22,381 nt of DNA from an uncultured Eubacteriales bacterium. GTDB lineage: Bacteria > Bacillota > Clostridia > Oscillospirales > Acutalibacteraceae. Below, one piece after another: positions 1 through 8,993 of this stretch. Position numbers and translations under genes: made by a program. The stretch is from the NCBI GenBank assembly GCA_934489735.1, contig CAKSSR010000028.1, positions 1-22,381 on the forward strand, in the 5' to 3' direction. How positions within the stretch are numbered: the first letter of the stretch is position 1; each line of letters opens with the position of its first letter. Under the pieces are notes generated by a model that made no database searches, was not told the origin of the DNA, and worked only from the letters and a program-made list of their open reading frames with translations.

Positions 1-1
1 A

Positions 2-379
2 AGTGCGTCGGATGAAGAGTCGGATTACGGTTCGGAAGACGAAAGCGATACAGATGTTAGCAGCGAGGAAGCAAAAGTTAAGCCTGAACCAAAGAAAACT
101 AAGAAAATCGAAGAAAGTGATATCGATGAAGAAAGCAGCGTAGAGGACGAGAGTTCATTAGGCGAGAGCGCAGCAGATGAAAATGATAAGGCAGGAAAAC
201 CAAAGCTTGAAAAAGATAATAAAGATATGCTAAATGAAAAGATATTACCGGCAACGGCTATGAAAGGTGAAAAGAAGGCAGACGTTGTAAAGAATGAAAC
301 TATTAAAAAGCCTGATTCTAAAAGCGACAATTTAGATAAAGAATATAAAACCGGTCCAAATAATGAAATAAAGAAGTGA
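2..379 (+). CDS. 3' end of a truncated gene: acidic, low-complexity C-terminal tail
   Basis: An open frame enters from the left edge and ends with TGA at 377-379, giving about 125 residues without an internal stop. The first half is dominated by Ser, Asp and Glu; the second half is Lys- and Asp/Glu-rich with scattered Pro. No catalytic motif or membrane segment is visible. This looks like a disordered charged tail on a larger protein whose body lies outside the window. The next gene starts 22 bases downstream with its own Shine-Dalgarno, so the two are probably co-transcribed. A long open frame on the opposite strand here is a mirror effect of the Ser/Glu codon bias. The product cannot be named. 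Confidence 0.75.
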   Translation, partial: SASDEESDYGSEDESDTDVSSEEAKVKPEPKKTKKIEESDIDEESSVEDESSLGESAADENDKAGKPKLEKDNKDMLNEKILPATAMKGEKKADVVKNETIKKPDSKSDNLDKEYKTGPNNEIKK

Positions 380-401
380 TTTGTATAGGAGGGTTGTTAA
401 C

Positions 402-1607
402 ATGAAGAAAATATTTTTATTTCTATTCCCTTTAATTATTATAGCAGTGGCACTTACTACTCAGATGTTTACTGGGTTCTACGAAAAGTTGTATATTAAT
501 AACTTTGGTTGGGAGAAGTATCTGGTGTCGGGCGCATTGCTTCTGTTTGATATAATAATGATTATATGGACAATTAGATTGTTTAATATAAGAAAGAAAA
601 TAGAAGATATAGACCCGGAAAAGGCTACGGATAAGAAAATAGATATATATATTAATGACGAAATCGGAAAGACAGTACATTCTGTTAACAAACTGGTAGA
701 TAATTATAATGAAAAAGATGAAAGTTTGAAGAAATCTATAGACGGAAGAGATAGACTGTTGCCAAGACCTCTATATAGTGCATTGGGAGTGAGCAATTTC
801 TCTGACTTTAATATAGGAATAAGAAAAAATGTAATGGGCTGTATGATGAGCGTTAAAGTAATTGATAAGGAGTCTTTGTTTAAAAAGACTAACGCAGATG
901 AGGCAATGGACTTCCTGAATAGTATATTTTCAAGAATCTTTTGCCACATTAAAAACGTTGGGGGAGTAATCGATGACATATCTGAAATGGATTTTAAATC
1001 TTTGTTTATAGATTCATTGTGCGAGCCTGAAAAAGCAATTGCAAGTGCTATTAATATGTGCGAGTCTATTAATGAAATTACAGAAATAGATGAAAAAGGT
1101 GGAGAACATAATGACTTCTCAATAGGAATGTCATATAATAATATACTCCTTGGCTTGATCGGAGACGATACAAGAGTAACAGTTTTAAGCTTGTCAGAAG
1201 ATTTCGGATTCGCTGAGTTCTTAAAAAGAATGGCAAGAAAATATAACGCTAGGATATTGGTTACTGAAGAATATAAAAACGCAGTGCCAAATTTTGATCA
1301 AAGATATAATAGTAGATTCTTGGGATACTTTTATAGTGATAAAACTAAGGAAGCAATTAAGATATACGACGTCTTCGATGGCGATATGTATAATATAAGA
1401 CAGAAAAAGAAGGATACTAAAGAAAAATTTGAAGAGGGCATAGAACTATTTATTAATAAGAAGTATAAGGAATCAAGAGCAAACTTTGTGGATATACTAA
1501 AGTTTAGTAGATATGACTATGCGGCTATGGAATATATAGAACTTTGTAATAAACAAATAGCTAGCGGTAACGATTTGGATATATATATAGAAGAATATAA
1601 ACATTGA
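402..1607 (+). CDS. Two-helix membrane protein with a degenerate class III nucleotide cyclase-like domain
   Basis: The start is ATG 402, placed by AGGAGG at 386-391; a TTG at 381 overlaps that ribosome site and is unlikely. The product is 401 aa. Hydrophobic segments at about residues 4-20 and 40-60 flank a short external loop; the rest should be cytoplasmic. Residues about 143-330 follow the order of the class III adenylate/guanylate cyclase fold: a first strand (MGCMMSVKVID), a helix, NVGGVIDDI, a helix rich in Ala, DFSIGMSYNNILLGLIG, a segment in place of the usual GDxVNxAxR, ARILVTEEY, and AIKIYDVFDGD. The tail (340-390) has the FEEGIELFINKKYKES pattern that often follows these domains. 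The metal-binding Asp of the first strand, the GD of the second metal site and the Asn/Arg of the transition-state motif all appear replaced, so a non-catalytic sensor or scaffold is inferred. Without alignment this assignment is by pattern only. It sits between the acidic-tail gene and a lipoprotein gene. Confidence 0.6.
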   Translation: MKKIFLFLFPLIIIAVALTTQMFTGFYEKLYINNFGWEKYLVSGALLLFDIIMIIWTIRLFNIRKKIEDIDPEKATDKKIDIYINDEIGKTVHSVNKLVDNYNEKDESLKKSIDGRDRLLPRPLYSALGVSNFSDFNIGIRKNVMGCMMSVKVIDKESLFKKTNADEAMDFLNSIFSRIFCHIKNVGGVIDDISEMDFKSLFIDSLCEPEKAIASAINMCESINEITEIDEKGGEHNDFSIGMSYNNILLGLIGDDTRVTVLSLSEDFGFAEFLKRMARKYNARILVTEEYKNAVPNFDQRYNSRFLGYFYSDKTKEAIKIYDVFDGDMYNIRQKKKDTKEKFEEGIELFINKKYKESRANFVDILKFSRYDYAAMEYIELCNKQIASGNDLDIYIEEYKH

Positions 1608-1626
1608 GTTGAGGGGAAGTGCCTAT

Positions 1627-2139
1627 GTGAATAAAAGATTGATTACTTTTATCTGGTGCATGTTATGCATGTTGCTATTCGTTAGTTGTAATAAGGATAT
1701 GGTCACAGAAAGTATAGTTGATGATTCGGTTTCATTGAATATAAGTTATCCAAGCAATCAGGGATATATATACTCGCCAAATCAGAACAATCGGGCAAGA
1801 ACTTCTGAGCTGACGAAAGAAAATGGTGACTTTATAATAACTTTTAAAATAGATGCTACTACAATAGGATACTATTTTAATGGGGATTTTAATGCAATAA
1901 GAAACAGAAGAAGCGAAAATTATGAAATCAATGACGTTAGTATAAATGATTTAAAAGGTTTTGGCTACTATAAGAGTTCAACTGACCAGTATATTGTAGT
2001 ACTTCCTATCGATGAGAAAAGAACAGCTGAAATATCTGTAGAACCTATTGAACGTTTTAAGTCTACGACTGGTAAAGATATTTATGAGAGAGAAGACGTA
2101 AATAAGATTATAAATGGGATAAAGATAATTAAAAATTGA
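1627..2139 (+). CDS. Small predicted lipoprotein, function unknown
   Basis: The product is 170 aa from GTG 1627, with GAGGGGAAG (1611-1619) as ribosome site. A TTG at 1609 would also be in frame but lies on that site. The N-terminus is a lipoprotein signal: two basic residues, a hydrophobic stretch rich in Leu, Met and Cys, then a lipobox-like LLFVSC around residues 16-21, followed by an acidic/polar region. The mature part is polar and without further membrane segments. It contains a short stretch with alternating hydrophobic residues (FIITFKIDATTIGYYFNG) that could be beta structure. The preceding gene ends 19 bases upstream and a terminator follows, so this is the last gene of the operon. 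I do not recognise the family. Confidence 0.75.
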   Translation: MNKRLITFIWCMLCMLLFVSCNKDMVTESIVDDSVSLNISYPSNQGYIYSPNQNNRARTSELTKENGDFIITFKIDATTIGYYFNGDFNAIRNRRSENYEINDVSINDLKGFGYYKSSTDQYIVVLPIDEKRTAEISVEPIERFKSTTGKDIYEREDVNKIINGIKIIKN

Positions 2140-2158
2140 AAATTAAAAGAAAATTGAA

Positions 2159-2197
2159 AAGACTTTCTGTTGTAATAAGACAGAGAGTCTTATTTGT
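2159..2197 (+). terminator. Rho-independent terminator after the lipoprotein gene
   Basis: A 12-bp stem (AAGACTTTCTGT at 2159-2170 with ACAGAGAGTCTT at 2180-2191, one G-U pair) has a 9-base loop and is followed by a short T-rich run. It closes the operon that enters from the left edge. Confidence 0.75.
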
Positions 2198-2299
2198 ATA
2201 ATAATAAATGAGTATAAATTGAAAATTTTTATCAAAAAACAGTGCACATGCATAAGCAATACTAAAAATAATAAAGACTAAAAACATATTATATAGAAA

Positions 2300-2328
2300 T
2301 TGACAAGCGAAGGTCTTTGTGCTAATAT
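2300..2328 (+). promoter_or_regulatory. Sigma-A promoter of the first LRR gene
   Basis: A TTGACA box (2300-2305), a 17-base spacer and TAATAT (2323-2328), with TG one base before the -10 (extended -10). The start codon of the LRR gene is about 28 bases downstream. This is one of the best promoter matches in the window. Confidence 0.75.
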
Positions 2329-2355
2329 ATAAATATATTTTAATTGGAGGGAGAG

Positions 2356-4272
2356 ATGAGTTACATGAATGTACTTTGGAATGGTATGAAAACAGTGTTT
2401 ACATATTTTGGCATCGGCGGAGGACAAGCTAAAGGATTTAAATTGGAAGGTGATGGAGTGTTAAACATTCCTGATGATTATCAGAAAAGCATAGAAGGAA
2501 ATGTATTTAAAAATAATAAGGATATAAAAGAACTTAATACTAATAAGGTAACAACTATAGGCAACGGTGCATTTGAAGGATGTGTTGGTTTACGAAAAGT
2601 ATGTTTGCCGGAAGTAACCAAATTAGGAGATGGCGCCTTTGCTGGATGCGAAGCATTGAAATCAATTGATATGCCAGCGATAGAAAAGATAGGTAACAAA
2701 GCATTTGAAGCAACTGATATAGAAAAATTAGAAATTAATAATGAATGTCGGATAGAAGATGAGGCATTTTTAAGCTGTACTAAGCTGACTGAAATAAAAT
2801 TGTCAAGGAATAATATTGAAATAGGTGAGAATGCGTTTAGAGGGTGCATAAATTTGAAGAGAATTCATGTGGAAAATTTAGAACAATTTGAAATGATAGT
2901 GAGACGTTTTGTAGATGTTGAGAAATCTAAACGTATGAAGGTATTAGTTTGTTATGAAGATATTACGGGCGATTTAATAGAAATATACCTAGGTAGGATG
3001 CTTATTAAACTTAATACAATGTTATCTTTATATAATCCTGAAGATGATATGCAAGAGGAAGAGGAATGTAATAAGAAATTAAGTGATGAGCTTGTAACAA
3101 AGACGAAGTTGATTGACAAAGGTTACTTTGAAAAGGCAAAAAGTATTAAAAAAATTGTCGCTAGAAATGCTACTGATATAGCTGAGAATGCATTTGAAGG
3201 ATTTCAGAACCTAGAATTTATGGTGCTGAATGAAAAAGTTTATATAGATAAAGGCGCCTTTAAAGACTGTGAGAATCTAAAAGGAATTTCCCCAACTAAT
3301 GATGGAGAAATATCTTATTTTGATCAGATTGTTGTAAAAGAAGATGCATTTGAAAATAGCGGAATAGAAGCAATAAAGACAAATTGTATGCCAATTGGAA
3401 TAAGTAATAAAGCTTTTTATAACTGTAAAAAACTAAAAGAGGTAAGAATATTAAAGGCTGAAGGTAGAATAGGTGCACAATCGTTTGCAAACTGTGAGGC
3501 ACTGGTGGATGTGTCTATAAATACAAATGGTCAAAATGAAGATGTAGAAATAGATCTTAGTGCATTTGAGAATTGTAACAATCTAGATAGAAATAAAATT
3601 ATTGGACATTTTACTTATATGATACCAGCAAAAGTACTTGAAAAGGATTACGTAGAAAGATATAAGGAAGAAATTGCATTGAAAATAAATGATAAAGGAG
3701 AACTAAGACTGCTTGATGCAATTGAAATTGGAGAGGGCGCATTTAGTGAATTTGAATACAGAGATAGAATTGGATCAATGTTTGTTGAAAAAGTTGAGAA
3801 AGTGAAGGCTGGAGCTTTCGAAGGAGTTAAAAGTTTAGTCAATGTGATTACAAATCCAGATGCGATAGTGGAAAAGTGTGCATTTAAGAATTGCGAGTCG
3901 TTAGAAATGTTTTGCGGAGGGATAACTGGTGCCTGTAATTTACGAAATGGAGTAGGAGAAAGTGCTTTTGAAAATACTGCGATTAACAGTCTAAAAGTAA
4001 TAAATAACGGCAGGATTGAGAAAAAGGCGTTTTATAATTGCGAAAACTTAGAAGAAGTTAGAATAGATGCAGATAAAGTTTCAATAGAAGAAGAGGCTTT
4101 TGCCAACTGTAAGTCTTTGAGAGAGATAAGAATTGATGTGCCAGATGTCGGGCAATTAAATATTGATAAAAGTGCATTCAATGGTTGCGATAATTTAAGA
4201 AAGTTAATGATGGGTTATCAAGAGTATGGCAGCGTGGAAGAATTCTTCAATGCAATGGGATTAAATGATTAA
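2356..4272 (+). CDS. BspA-type leucine-rich repeat (LRR_5) protein without signal peptide, copy A
   Basis: The product is 638 aa; ATG 2356 is preceded by GGAGGG (2346-2351), and ATG 2365 is an alternative. The body consists of LRR_5 repeats of the form xIgxxAFxxCxxLxxIxL, recognisable from FEGCVGLRKV, FAGCEALKSI, FRGCINLKRI, FKDCENLKGI, FYNCKKLKEV, FANCEALVDV, FENCNNL, FKNCESLEMF, FYNCENLEEV, FANCKSLREI and FNGCDNLRKL. The array is interrupted by two non-LRR islands shared with the next two genes. The first follows the NLKRIHV repeat (residues about 175-260) and contains an amphipathic helix and the motif DITGDLIEIYLG. The second, around LEKDYVERYKEEI, ends in EIGEGAFSEF. The C-terminus ends YGSVEEFFNAMGLND. 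LRR_5 proteins of this type are usually surface adhesins, but no signal peptide, sortase motif or membrane anchor is visible, so a cytoplasmic location is inferred. Partner unknown. Confidence 0.85.
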   Translation: MSYMNVLWNGMKTVFTYFGIGGGQAKGFKLEGDGVLNIPDDYQKSIEGNVFKNNKDIKELNTNKVTTIGNGAFEGCVGLRKVCLPEVTKLGDGAFAGCEALKSIDMPAIEKIGNKAFEATDIEKLEINNECRIEDEAFLSCTKLTEIKLSRNNIEIGENAFRGCINLKRIHVENLEQFEMIVRRFVDVEKSKRMKVLVCYEDITGDLIEIYLGRMLIKLNTMLSLYNPEDDMQEEEECNKKLSDELVTKTKLIDKGYFEKAKSIKKIVARNATDIAENAFEGFQNLEFMVLNEKVYIDKGAFKDCENLKGISPTNDGEISYFDQIVVKEDAFENSGIEAIKTNCMPIGISNKAFYNCKKLKEVRILKAEGRIGAQSFANCEALVDVSINTNGQNEDVEIDLSAFENCNNLDRNKIIGHFTYMIPAKVLEKDYVERYKEEIALKINDKGELRLLDAIEIGEGAFSEFEYRDRIGSMFVEKVEKVKAGAFEGVKSLVNVITNPDAIVEKCAFKNCESLEMFCGGITGACNLRNGVGESAFENTAINSLKVINNGRIEKKAFYNCENLEEVRIDADKVSIEEEAFANCKSLREIRIDVPDVGQLNIDKSAFNGCDNLRKLMMGYQEYGSVEEFFNAMGLND

Positions 4273-4345
4273 TAATTTTTTTTGAAAGAGGTGAATTAAA
4301 CGATGGACGTGTTTGGTTTTGTGAAAGATTCTTGTAACTGGGCTA
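4264..4345 (+). repeat. Direct repeat, left copy: intergenic leader and gene start of B
   Basis: The segment from the end of copy A through the ribosome site and first codons of copy B recurs nearly unchanged at about 6319-6398, before and into copy C. The clearest length difference is the T run in the leader (8 T here, 6 T in the second copy). It shows that the duplication unit included gene end, spacer and gene start. Confidence 0.8.
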
Positions 4346-6327
4346 TGGGTAATGTGGACGCAAACTATGCAGGGCAACTAGCGGCTGGAAGCAGTGATGT
4401 AAAAATTCAAGGAAATTATAGAGGAAAGATACTGGAAGGTGCCTTTAGGAAAAAAGGTAATGTAGTAACAGTTGAAACTGGAGGTATAACAGCTATAGAA
4501 AATGAGGCATTTCAAGACTGTGGAAATTTAGAAAGAGTTAAATTAATGGAAGTATCATCAATAGGAGAGAAGGTGTTTTCAGGTTGCAATAATCTGGAAG
4601 AGATTGAAATAGAAAATAATTGTATATCAGTTGATGCTGTTAAGGAAGCATTGATAAATTCTGAGATTAAAAAACAAATTCAAATAATAACAAATGGAGA
4701 AACAGAGTATTTGTATGAAAATGTCACCAAATTCATAGCAAATGGATTATTATCTGATACAGATGATTTAAAAATTCCTGATTTTTACGTGAATGGAATA
4801 GAAGAAAAAGCATTTGCTGATAAAAATATAAAAAGTATTGATACTAATAATATTGAATTCATAGGGGATAGGGCTTTTTGGAGCTGTGAAATGTTAGAAT
4901 CTATTAAAATGCCAAATGTAAAGAGAATAGGAAAGGAAGTATTTCAATGGTGCAGAAATTTAAAGAGAATTCATATATGTAATAAGGATCAACTTGTAAT
5001 GTTAATAGATTTTATATTGGACCTTAAAGAGACTAAAAAAAGAGAAGAAATAGTTCCTTATCAAGACATTACGGATCATGCTATAGATATATATGTTAAT
5101 GGACAAAGATTAAGTTTGGAAAAGATATTGAAGGAAAAGATATCTAATTGTTATGAGTTTTCAAACTCAGTAAATAAGATTGATTGGGCAAACCTTCACA
5201 AAATTCCTAGAGATATTGAGGGGATGACAGCTGTTGGTGTTACTGAGGTATCTGCCGATATATTTAAACAATTTGAAAGTTTAAAATATATAGAACTTAA
5301 TAAAAATGTTAAGATAGGCGGCAATAATTTTAAAGATTGTAAGAGTTTAGAAAGAATTTCATCAGCTGATGGTGAAAAATTTGACGAAATTACTATAGGA
5401 GCACATGCATTTGAAAACAGTGGGATTGTATCAATAAGGGCAAGTTATGCTCCTGAAGGAATAGGGGATGAAGCTTTTTGCAATTGCAAAGCTTTAAGAG
5501 AGGTTGAAATATCAAAAGTGGAAGGCAAAATATGTTCGAGAGTGTTCGCTGATTGCAATTCATTGGAAAGAGTAGTATTAAATACAGAAGGGTCAAAGGA
5601 AGAATTAGAAATAGATTTGAGTGCGTTTGAAAATTGTAACGATGATGTACATATCGAAGGGAATTATACTTTGAAAATAAGAGTAGAATCGCTTTATAAG
5701 GAATATGTAGAAAAATATAAAGATGCGATTGAAAAACGAATAGATGGTGACGGGGAATTAAAAATAGATAACGTGGATGAAATTTTTGAAGATGCATTCG
5801 CCGCATTTAAGGATTGTGGAGGATTTAAATCGATAAACATTCCAAAAGTGGACTTGATAAGAGAGGGCGCTTTCAGAGGGGTTAAAAGTTTGGAAGCTGT
5901 GACTGCATGTTCAGATGTAGAGGTAGAAGGATTTGCATTTGAGAATTGTGAATCATTAAAATATGTTTGCAAGAAGGAAGGTTTTGATTGTAATTTGTCA
6001 GATGAGATAGGAGAAAGTGCATTTGAAGGTACGGCTATTGCAAGTCTAAGGGTGTCGGAAATTGCTGAAATTGAAAAGAAAGCATTTTATAATTGCAGAA
6101 ATTTAGAAAAAATTGAAATAGAGGCAGAAAAAATTTCAATAGGGGAAGAAGCTTTTGCTAATTGCCCAGCATTGAGTAACTTAAAGATAATTATTTCTGA
6201 TATCCAGAACTTGAAAATAGATAGAAGTGCATTCAATGGCTGCGATAATTTGAAAATGTTAAGCATAGTCAATCAAAACTACGGCAGCGTGGAAGAATTC
6301 TTCAACGCAATTGGATTAAATGATTAA
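4303..6327 (+). CDS. BspA-type LRR_5 protein without signal peptide, copy B
   Basis: The product is 674 aa, starting at ATG 4303 with AAAGAGGTG (4285-4293) upstream. The N-terminus MDVFGFVKDSCNWAMGNVD is almost the same as in the next gene. LRR_5 units run from about residue 50 to the end, broken by the same two island types as copy A: a helix plus DITDHAIDIYVNG motif around residues 230-275, and LYKEYVEKYKDAI around 465-480. An additional small module (VDAVKEALINSEIKKQIQI) lies near residues 107-127. No signal sequence or transmembrane helix is seen. The gap to copy A is only 30 bases and contains no terminator, so one transcript from the promoter at 2300 is likely. The C-terminal third is about 95% identical in DNA to copy C. 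Confidence 0.85.
   Translation: MDVFGFVKDSCNWAMGNVDANYAGQLAAGSSDVKIQGNYRGKILEGAFRKKGNVVTVETGGITAIENEAFQDCGNLERVKLMEVSSIGEKVFSGCNNLEEIEIENNCISVDAVKEALINSEIKKQIQIITNGETEYLYENVTKFIANGLLSDTDDLKIPDFYVNGIEEKAFADKNIKSIDTNNIEFIGDRAFWSCEMLESIKMPNVKRIGKEVFQWCRNLKRIHICNKDQLVMLIDFILDLKETKKREEIVPYQDITDHAIDIYVNGQRLSLEKILKEKISNCYEFSNSVNKIDWANLHKIPRDIEGMTAVGVTEVSADIFKQFESLKYIELNKNVKIGGNNFKDCKSLERISSADGEKFDEITIGAHAFENSGIVSIRASYAPEGIGDEAFCNCKALREVEISKVEGKICSRVFADCNSLERVVLNTEGSKEELEIDLSAFENCNDDVHIEGNYTLKIRVESLYKEYVEKYKDAIEKRIDGDGELKIDNVDEIFEDAFAAFKDCGGFKSINIPKVDLIREGAFRGVKSLEAVTACSDVEVEGFAFENCESLKYVCKKEGFDCNLSDEIGESAFEGTAIASLRVSEIAEIEKKAFYNCRNLEKIEIEAEKISIGEEAFANCPALSNLKIIISDIQNLKIDRSAFNGCDNLKMLSIVNQNYGSVEEFFNAIGLND
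5863..6304 (+). repeat. 442-bp near-identical block, copy in gene B
   Basis: Paired with 8414-8855 (constant offset 2551, no gaps). By eye I count roughly 20 differences over 442 bases, many of them silent. The surrounding parts of B and C are clearly more divergent. Confidence 0.85.
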
Positions 6328-6398
6328 TAATTTTTTGAAAGAGGTGAATTAAACGATGGATGTGTTTGGTTTTGTGAAAGATTCTTATAACTGGGCTA
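6319..6398 (+). repeat. Direct repeat, right copy: intergenic leader and gene start of C
   Basis: This is the second copy of the 4264-4345 segment, with the T run shortened to six and a few substitutions. Confidence 0.8.
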
Positions 6399-8866
6399 TG
6401 GGTAATGTGGACGAAAAATATGCACAGGAACTAGCGGCTGGAAGCAGTAAAGTAATAATTGGAGAAAATTATAAAGGAAGGATAGTGGAAGGTGCCTTTA
6501 GAAAAAAAGGAAATGTAGTAACAGTTGAAACTGGAGGTATAACAGCTATAGAAAATGAGGCATTTCAAGACTGTACAAAGTTAAAAAATGTTAAATTAAT
6601 TAAAGTATCATCAATAGGAGAGAGGGTGTTTTTAGGCTGCTATGAATTGGAAGAGATTGAAATAGAAAATAATTGCATATCAGTTGATGCGGTTAGGGAA
6701 GCATTGAAAAATTCTGAGATTAAAAAACAAATTCAAATAATAATAAATGAAGAAACAGAATACTTGTATGAAAATGTCACCAGCTTCATAGCAAATGGAT
6801 TATTATCTGATACAGATGATTTAAAAATTCCTGATTTTTACGTGGATGAAATAGAAAAAGGAGCATTTGCTAACAAAAACTTAACAAATATTGATACTAA
6901 TAATATAGGACTCATAGGGAATAACGCTTTTGACGGATGTAAAATGCTAAAATCCATTAAAATGCCAAATGTACATACAATAGGAATAGAGGCGTTTAAA
7001 GGATGTGATAATTTAGAAACTATTGATATTGAAGGGGCTGCTGTATTGATATCTGAGGTTATGGAAGCTCTAAAAAATTCTAAGATTGAAAAGCGAGTTG
7101 TTATAAAAAAAGATGCTAGCCAACAAGTATTTTTGGGAGTAGATGAGGAAATAGTAGAAAATGTTGAGCAGGGGGATGCTGCAGAGAAGGATGAAGTTGA
7201 AAAAGATGACCTAGAGGGCTATGAAGATGTGATAGAAAGTTCGGTTAAAGTCCCTTCTATTAATGTAGATAAGGCAAAGGAACTAATTCAAGAGCTAGGT
7301 GTTGAATTGGAAATTCCAAATGGCTATAATTCTATAGAAGAGAAAGCATTTGAAGGCACTGAGATAGTAAAATTAAATACTAGTGGAGTCGTAGATATAA
7401 ATAATGAAGCATTCTTGAATTGTATGGAATTGACCGAAATTACTTTTGGAAGATTTTTATCTCAAATAGGTGACAATGTGTTTAAAGGATGTAGAAATTT
7501 GAGAAGAATTTATGTGAATGTCTTAGATCAGATTGAACTATTGAAGAATTCTATATTGGATCTTGAAAAGACTGAAAGTAGAAATGAAATGATTTCTCGA
7601 GATGATATAACTGGTGATGTGATAGAAGTATATTTAAACGGGGAAAAAATAGGTTTAGATATGATACTGGACGGAAGACAGCCAGACCTTAGCGGTGGAT
7701 ACTATGAATTTCTGCCATCAGTAAGTGAGATTGATCATCAGAAAATTAATATAATTCCTATAAGGACAAGGAATATTAAGGCCGTTGGAGTCAAGACGAT
7801 ACCTGGAGGAAGGGCATTGAAAAGACTTAAGCATCTAAGATGTCTGGAACTTAATAAAACAGTTTGTATAGAGCCAAGTGCCTTTAAGGATTTTAATGAA
7901 TTAGTAAAAGTTGTGGCGGCTGGTGATGAAAGTTTTGATGAAATTACTATAGAAGAACATGCATTTGAAAATAGTGGGATTGTATCGATAAAGGCAAAGC
8001 ATGCTCCTAATGGAATTGGAGAGGAAGCTTTTTGCAACTGTCGAGCATTGAGAGAGATTGAAATACCAAAAATGGAAGGTAAAGTGTTTTCGAGAGCATT
8101 CGCTAATTGCAAGTCGTTGGAAAGAGTAATATTAAATACAGAAGGTGCAAAGGAAGACTTGGAAATAGATTTGAGTGCATTTGAAAATTGTAACGATGAT
8201 TTACATATCGAAGGGAATTATACTTTAAAAATAAGAGCAACATCTCTTGATGCTGAATATGTAAAAAAATATAAAGTAATGATTGAATCGCAAATAAGTG
8301 ATGGAAATTTGGAAATAGATGACGTGGGTACAATTTATAAGGATGCATTCAGCGAATTTCAAGATTTCGAAGGGCTGAAATCAATAACTATTAAAGAAGT
8401 GAATTTGATAGAGGAGGGCGCTTTCAGAGGAATTAAAAGTTTGGAAGCTGTGACTGCGTGTTCAGATGTAGAGGTAGAAGGATTTGCATTTGAGAATTGT
8501 GAATCGTTAAAATATGTTTGCGAAAAGGAAGGTTTTGATTGTAACTTATCAGATGAGATAGGAGAAAGTGCATTTGAAGGTACGGCTATTGCAAGTTTAA
8601 GGGTGTCGGAAATTGCTAAAATTGAAAAGAAAGCATTTTATAATTGCAGAAATTTAGAAAAAATTGAAATAAAGGCAGAAGAAATTTCAATAGGGGAAGA
8701 AGCTTTTGCTAACTGCCCAGCATTGAGTAACTTAAAGATAATTATTTCTAATATCCAGAACTTGAAAATTGATAGAAGTGCATTCAATGGCTGCGATAAT
8801 TTGAAAATGTTAAGCATAGGCAATCAAAACTATGGCAGCATGGAAGAGTTTTTTAATGAAAGTTAG
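6356..8866 (+). CDS. BspA-type LRR_5 protein without signal peptide, copy C (enlarged)
   Basis: The product is 836 aa, starting at ATG 6356 with the same ribosome-site region as copy B. Residues 1-215 repeat the N-terminus of B. A second version of the VxEALKNSxIxK module then appears (about 230-250), followed by a strongly acidic linker (about 263-295). After that comes a stretch in which the LRRs and the helix/DITGDVIEVYLNG island resume. The C-terminal half again matches B. The extra length (162 aa over B) is therefore an internal module expansion. The end differs: it stops at MEEFFNES, where A and B continue to an LND terminus, which marks the edge of the duplicated unit. No signal peptide is present and function is unknown. 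Confidence 0.85.
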   Translation: MDVFGFVKDSYNWAMGNVDEKYAQELAAGSSKVIIGENYKGRIVEGAFRKKGNVVTVETGGITAIENEAFQDCTKLKNVKLIKVSSIGERVFLGCYELEEIEIENNCISVDAVREALKNSEIKKQIQIIINEETEYLYENVTSFIANGLLSDTDDLKIPDFYVDEIEKGAFANKNLTNIDTNNIGLIGNNAFDGCKMLKSIKMPNVHTIGIEAFKGCDNLETIDIEGAAVLISEVMEALKNSKIEKRVVIKKDASQQVFLGVDEEIVENVEQGDAAEKDEVEKDDLEGYEDVIESSVKVPSINVDKAKELIQELGVELEIPNGYNSIEEKAFEGTEIVKLNTSGVVDINNEAFLNCMELTEITFGRFLSQIGDNVFKGCRNLRRIYVNVLDQIELLKNSILDLEKTESRNEMISRDDITGDVIEVYLNGEKIGLDMILDGRQPDLSGGYYEFLPSVSEIDHQKINIIPIRTRNIKAVGVKTIPGGRALKRLKHLRCLELNKTVCIEPSAFKDFNELVKVVAAGDESFDEITIEEHAFENSGIVSIKAKHAPNGIGEEAFCNCRALREIEIPKMEGKVFSRAFANCKSLERVILNTEGAKEDLEIDLSAFENCNDDLHIEGNYTLKIRATSLDAEYVKKYKVMIESQISDGNLEIDDVGTIYKDAFSEFQDFEGLKSITIKEVNLIEEGAFRGIKSLEAVTACSDVEVEGFAFENCESLKYVCEKEGFDCNLSDEIGESAFEGTAIASLRVSEIAKIEKKAFYNCRNLEKIEIKAEEISIGEEAFANCPALSNLKIIISNIQNLKIDRSAFNGCDNLKMLSIGNQNYGSMEEFFNES
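8414..8855 (+). repeat. 442-bp near-identical block, copy in gene C
   Basis: Partner of 5863-6304. It ends where the reading frames of B and C diverge at the C-terminus. Confidence 0.85.
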
Positions 8867-8993
8867 AAAATAAGTGACTTTGGTTGACGTTCGTCTACAG
8901 TTTGATGAGAAACAGCTTGCTTTTATCATCTGTCAGTAATAAATGAATGCAAAAATGTATAGATTATAATTATAATTCTTTGCGTCGTATATG

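Noticed and set aside
25..330. A 101-codon Ser/Phe/Leu-rich frame on the minus strand
   Set aside because: It mirrors the Ser/Glu codons of the acidic tail on the plus strand, has no ribosome site and looks unlike a real protein.
5393..5972. Two long minus-strand frames inside LRR copy B, with counterparts in copies A and C
   Set aside because: They recur only because the plus-strand LRR codons recur; compositions are biased and no ribosome sites are present.
4285..8866. A CRISPR-like or short tandem DNA array suggested by the regular LRR units
   Set aside because: The periodicity is at protein level, unit sequences vary strongly and there are no identical repeats separated by unique spacers.
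8900..8945. A hairpin near the end of LRR copy C as terminator
   Set aside because: The stem is interrupted and no T run follows, so I could not support a terminator here.
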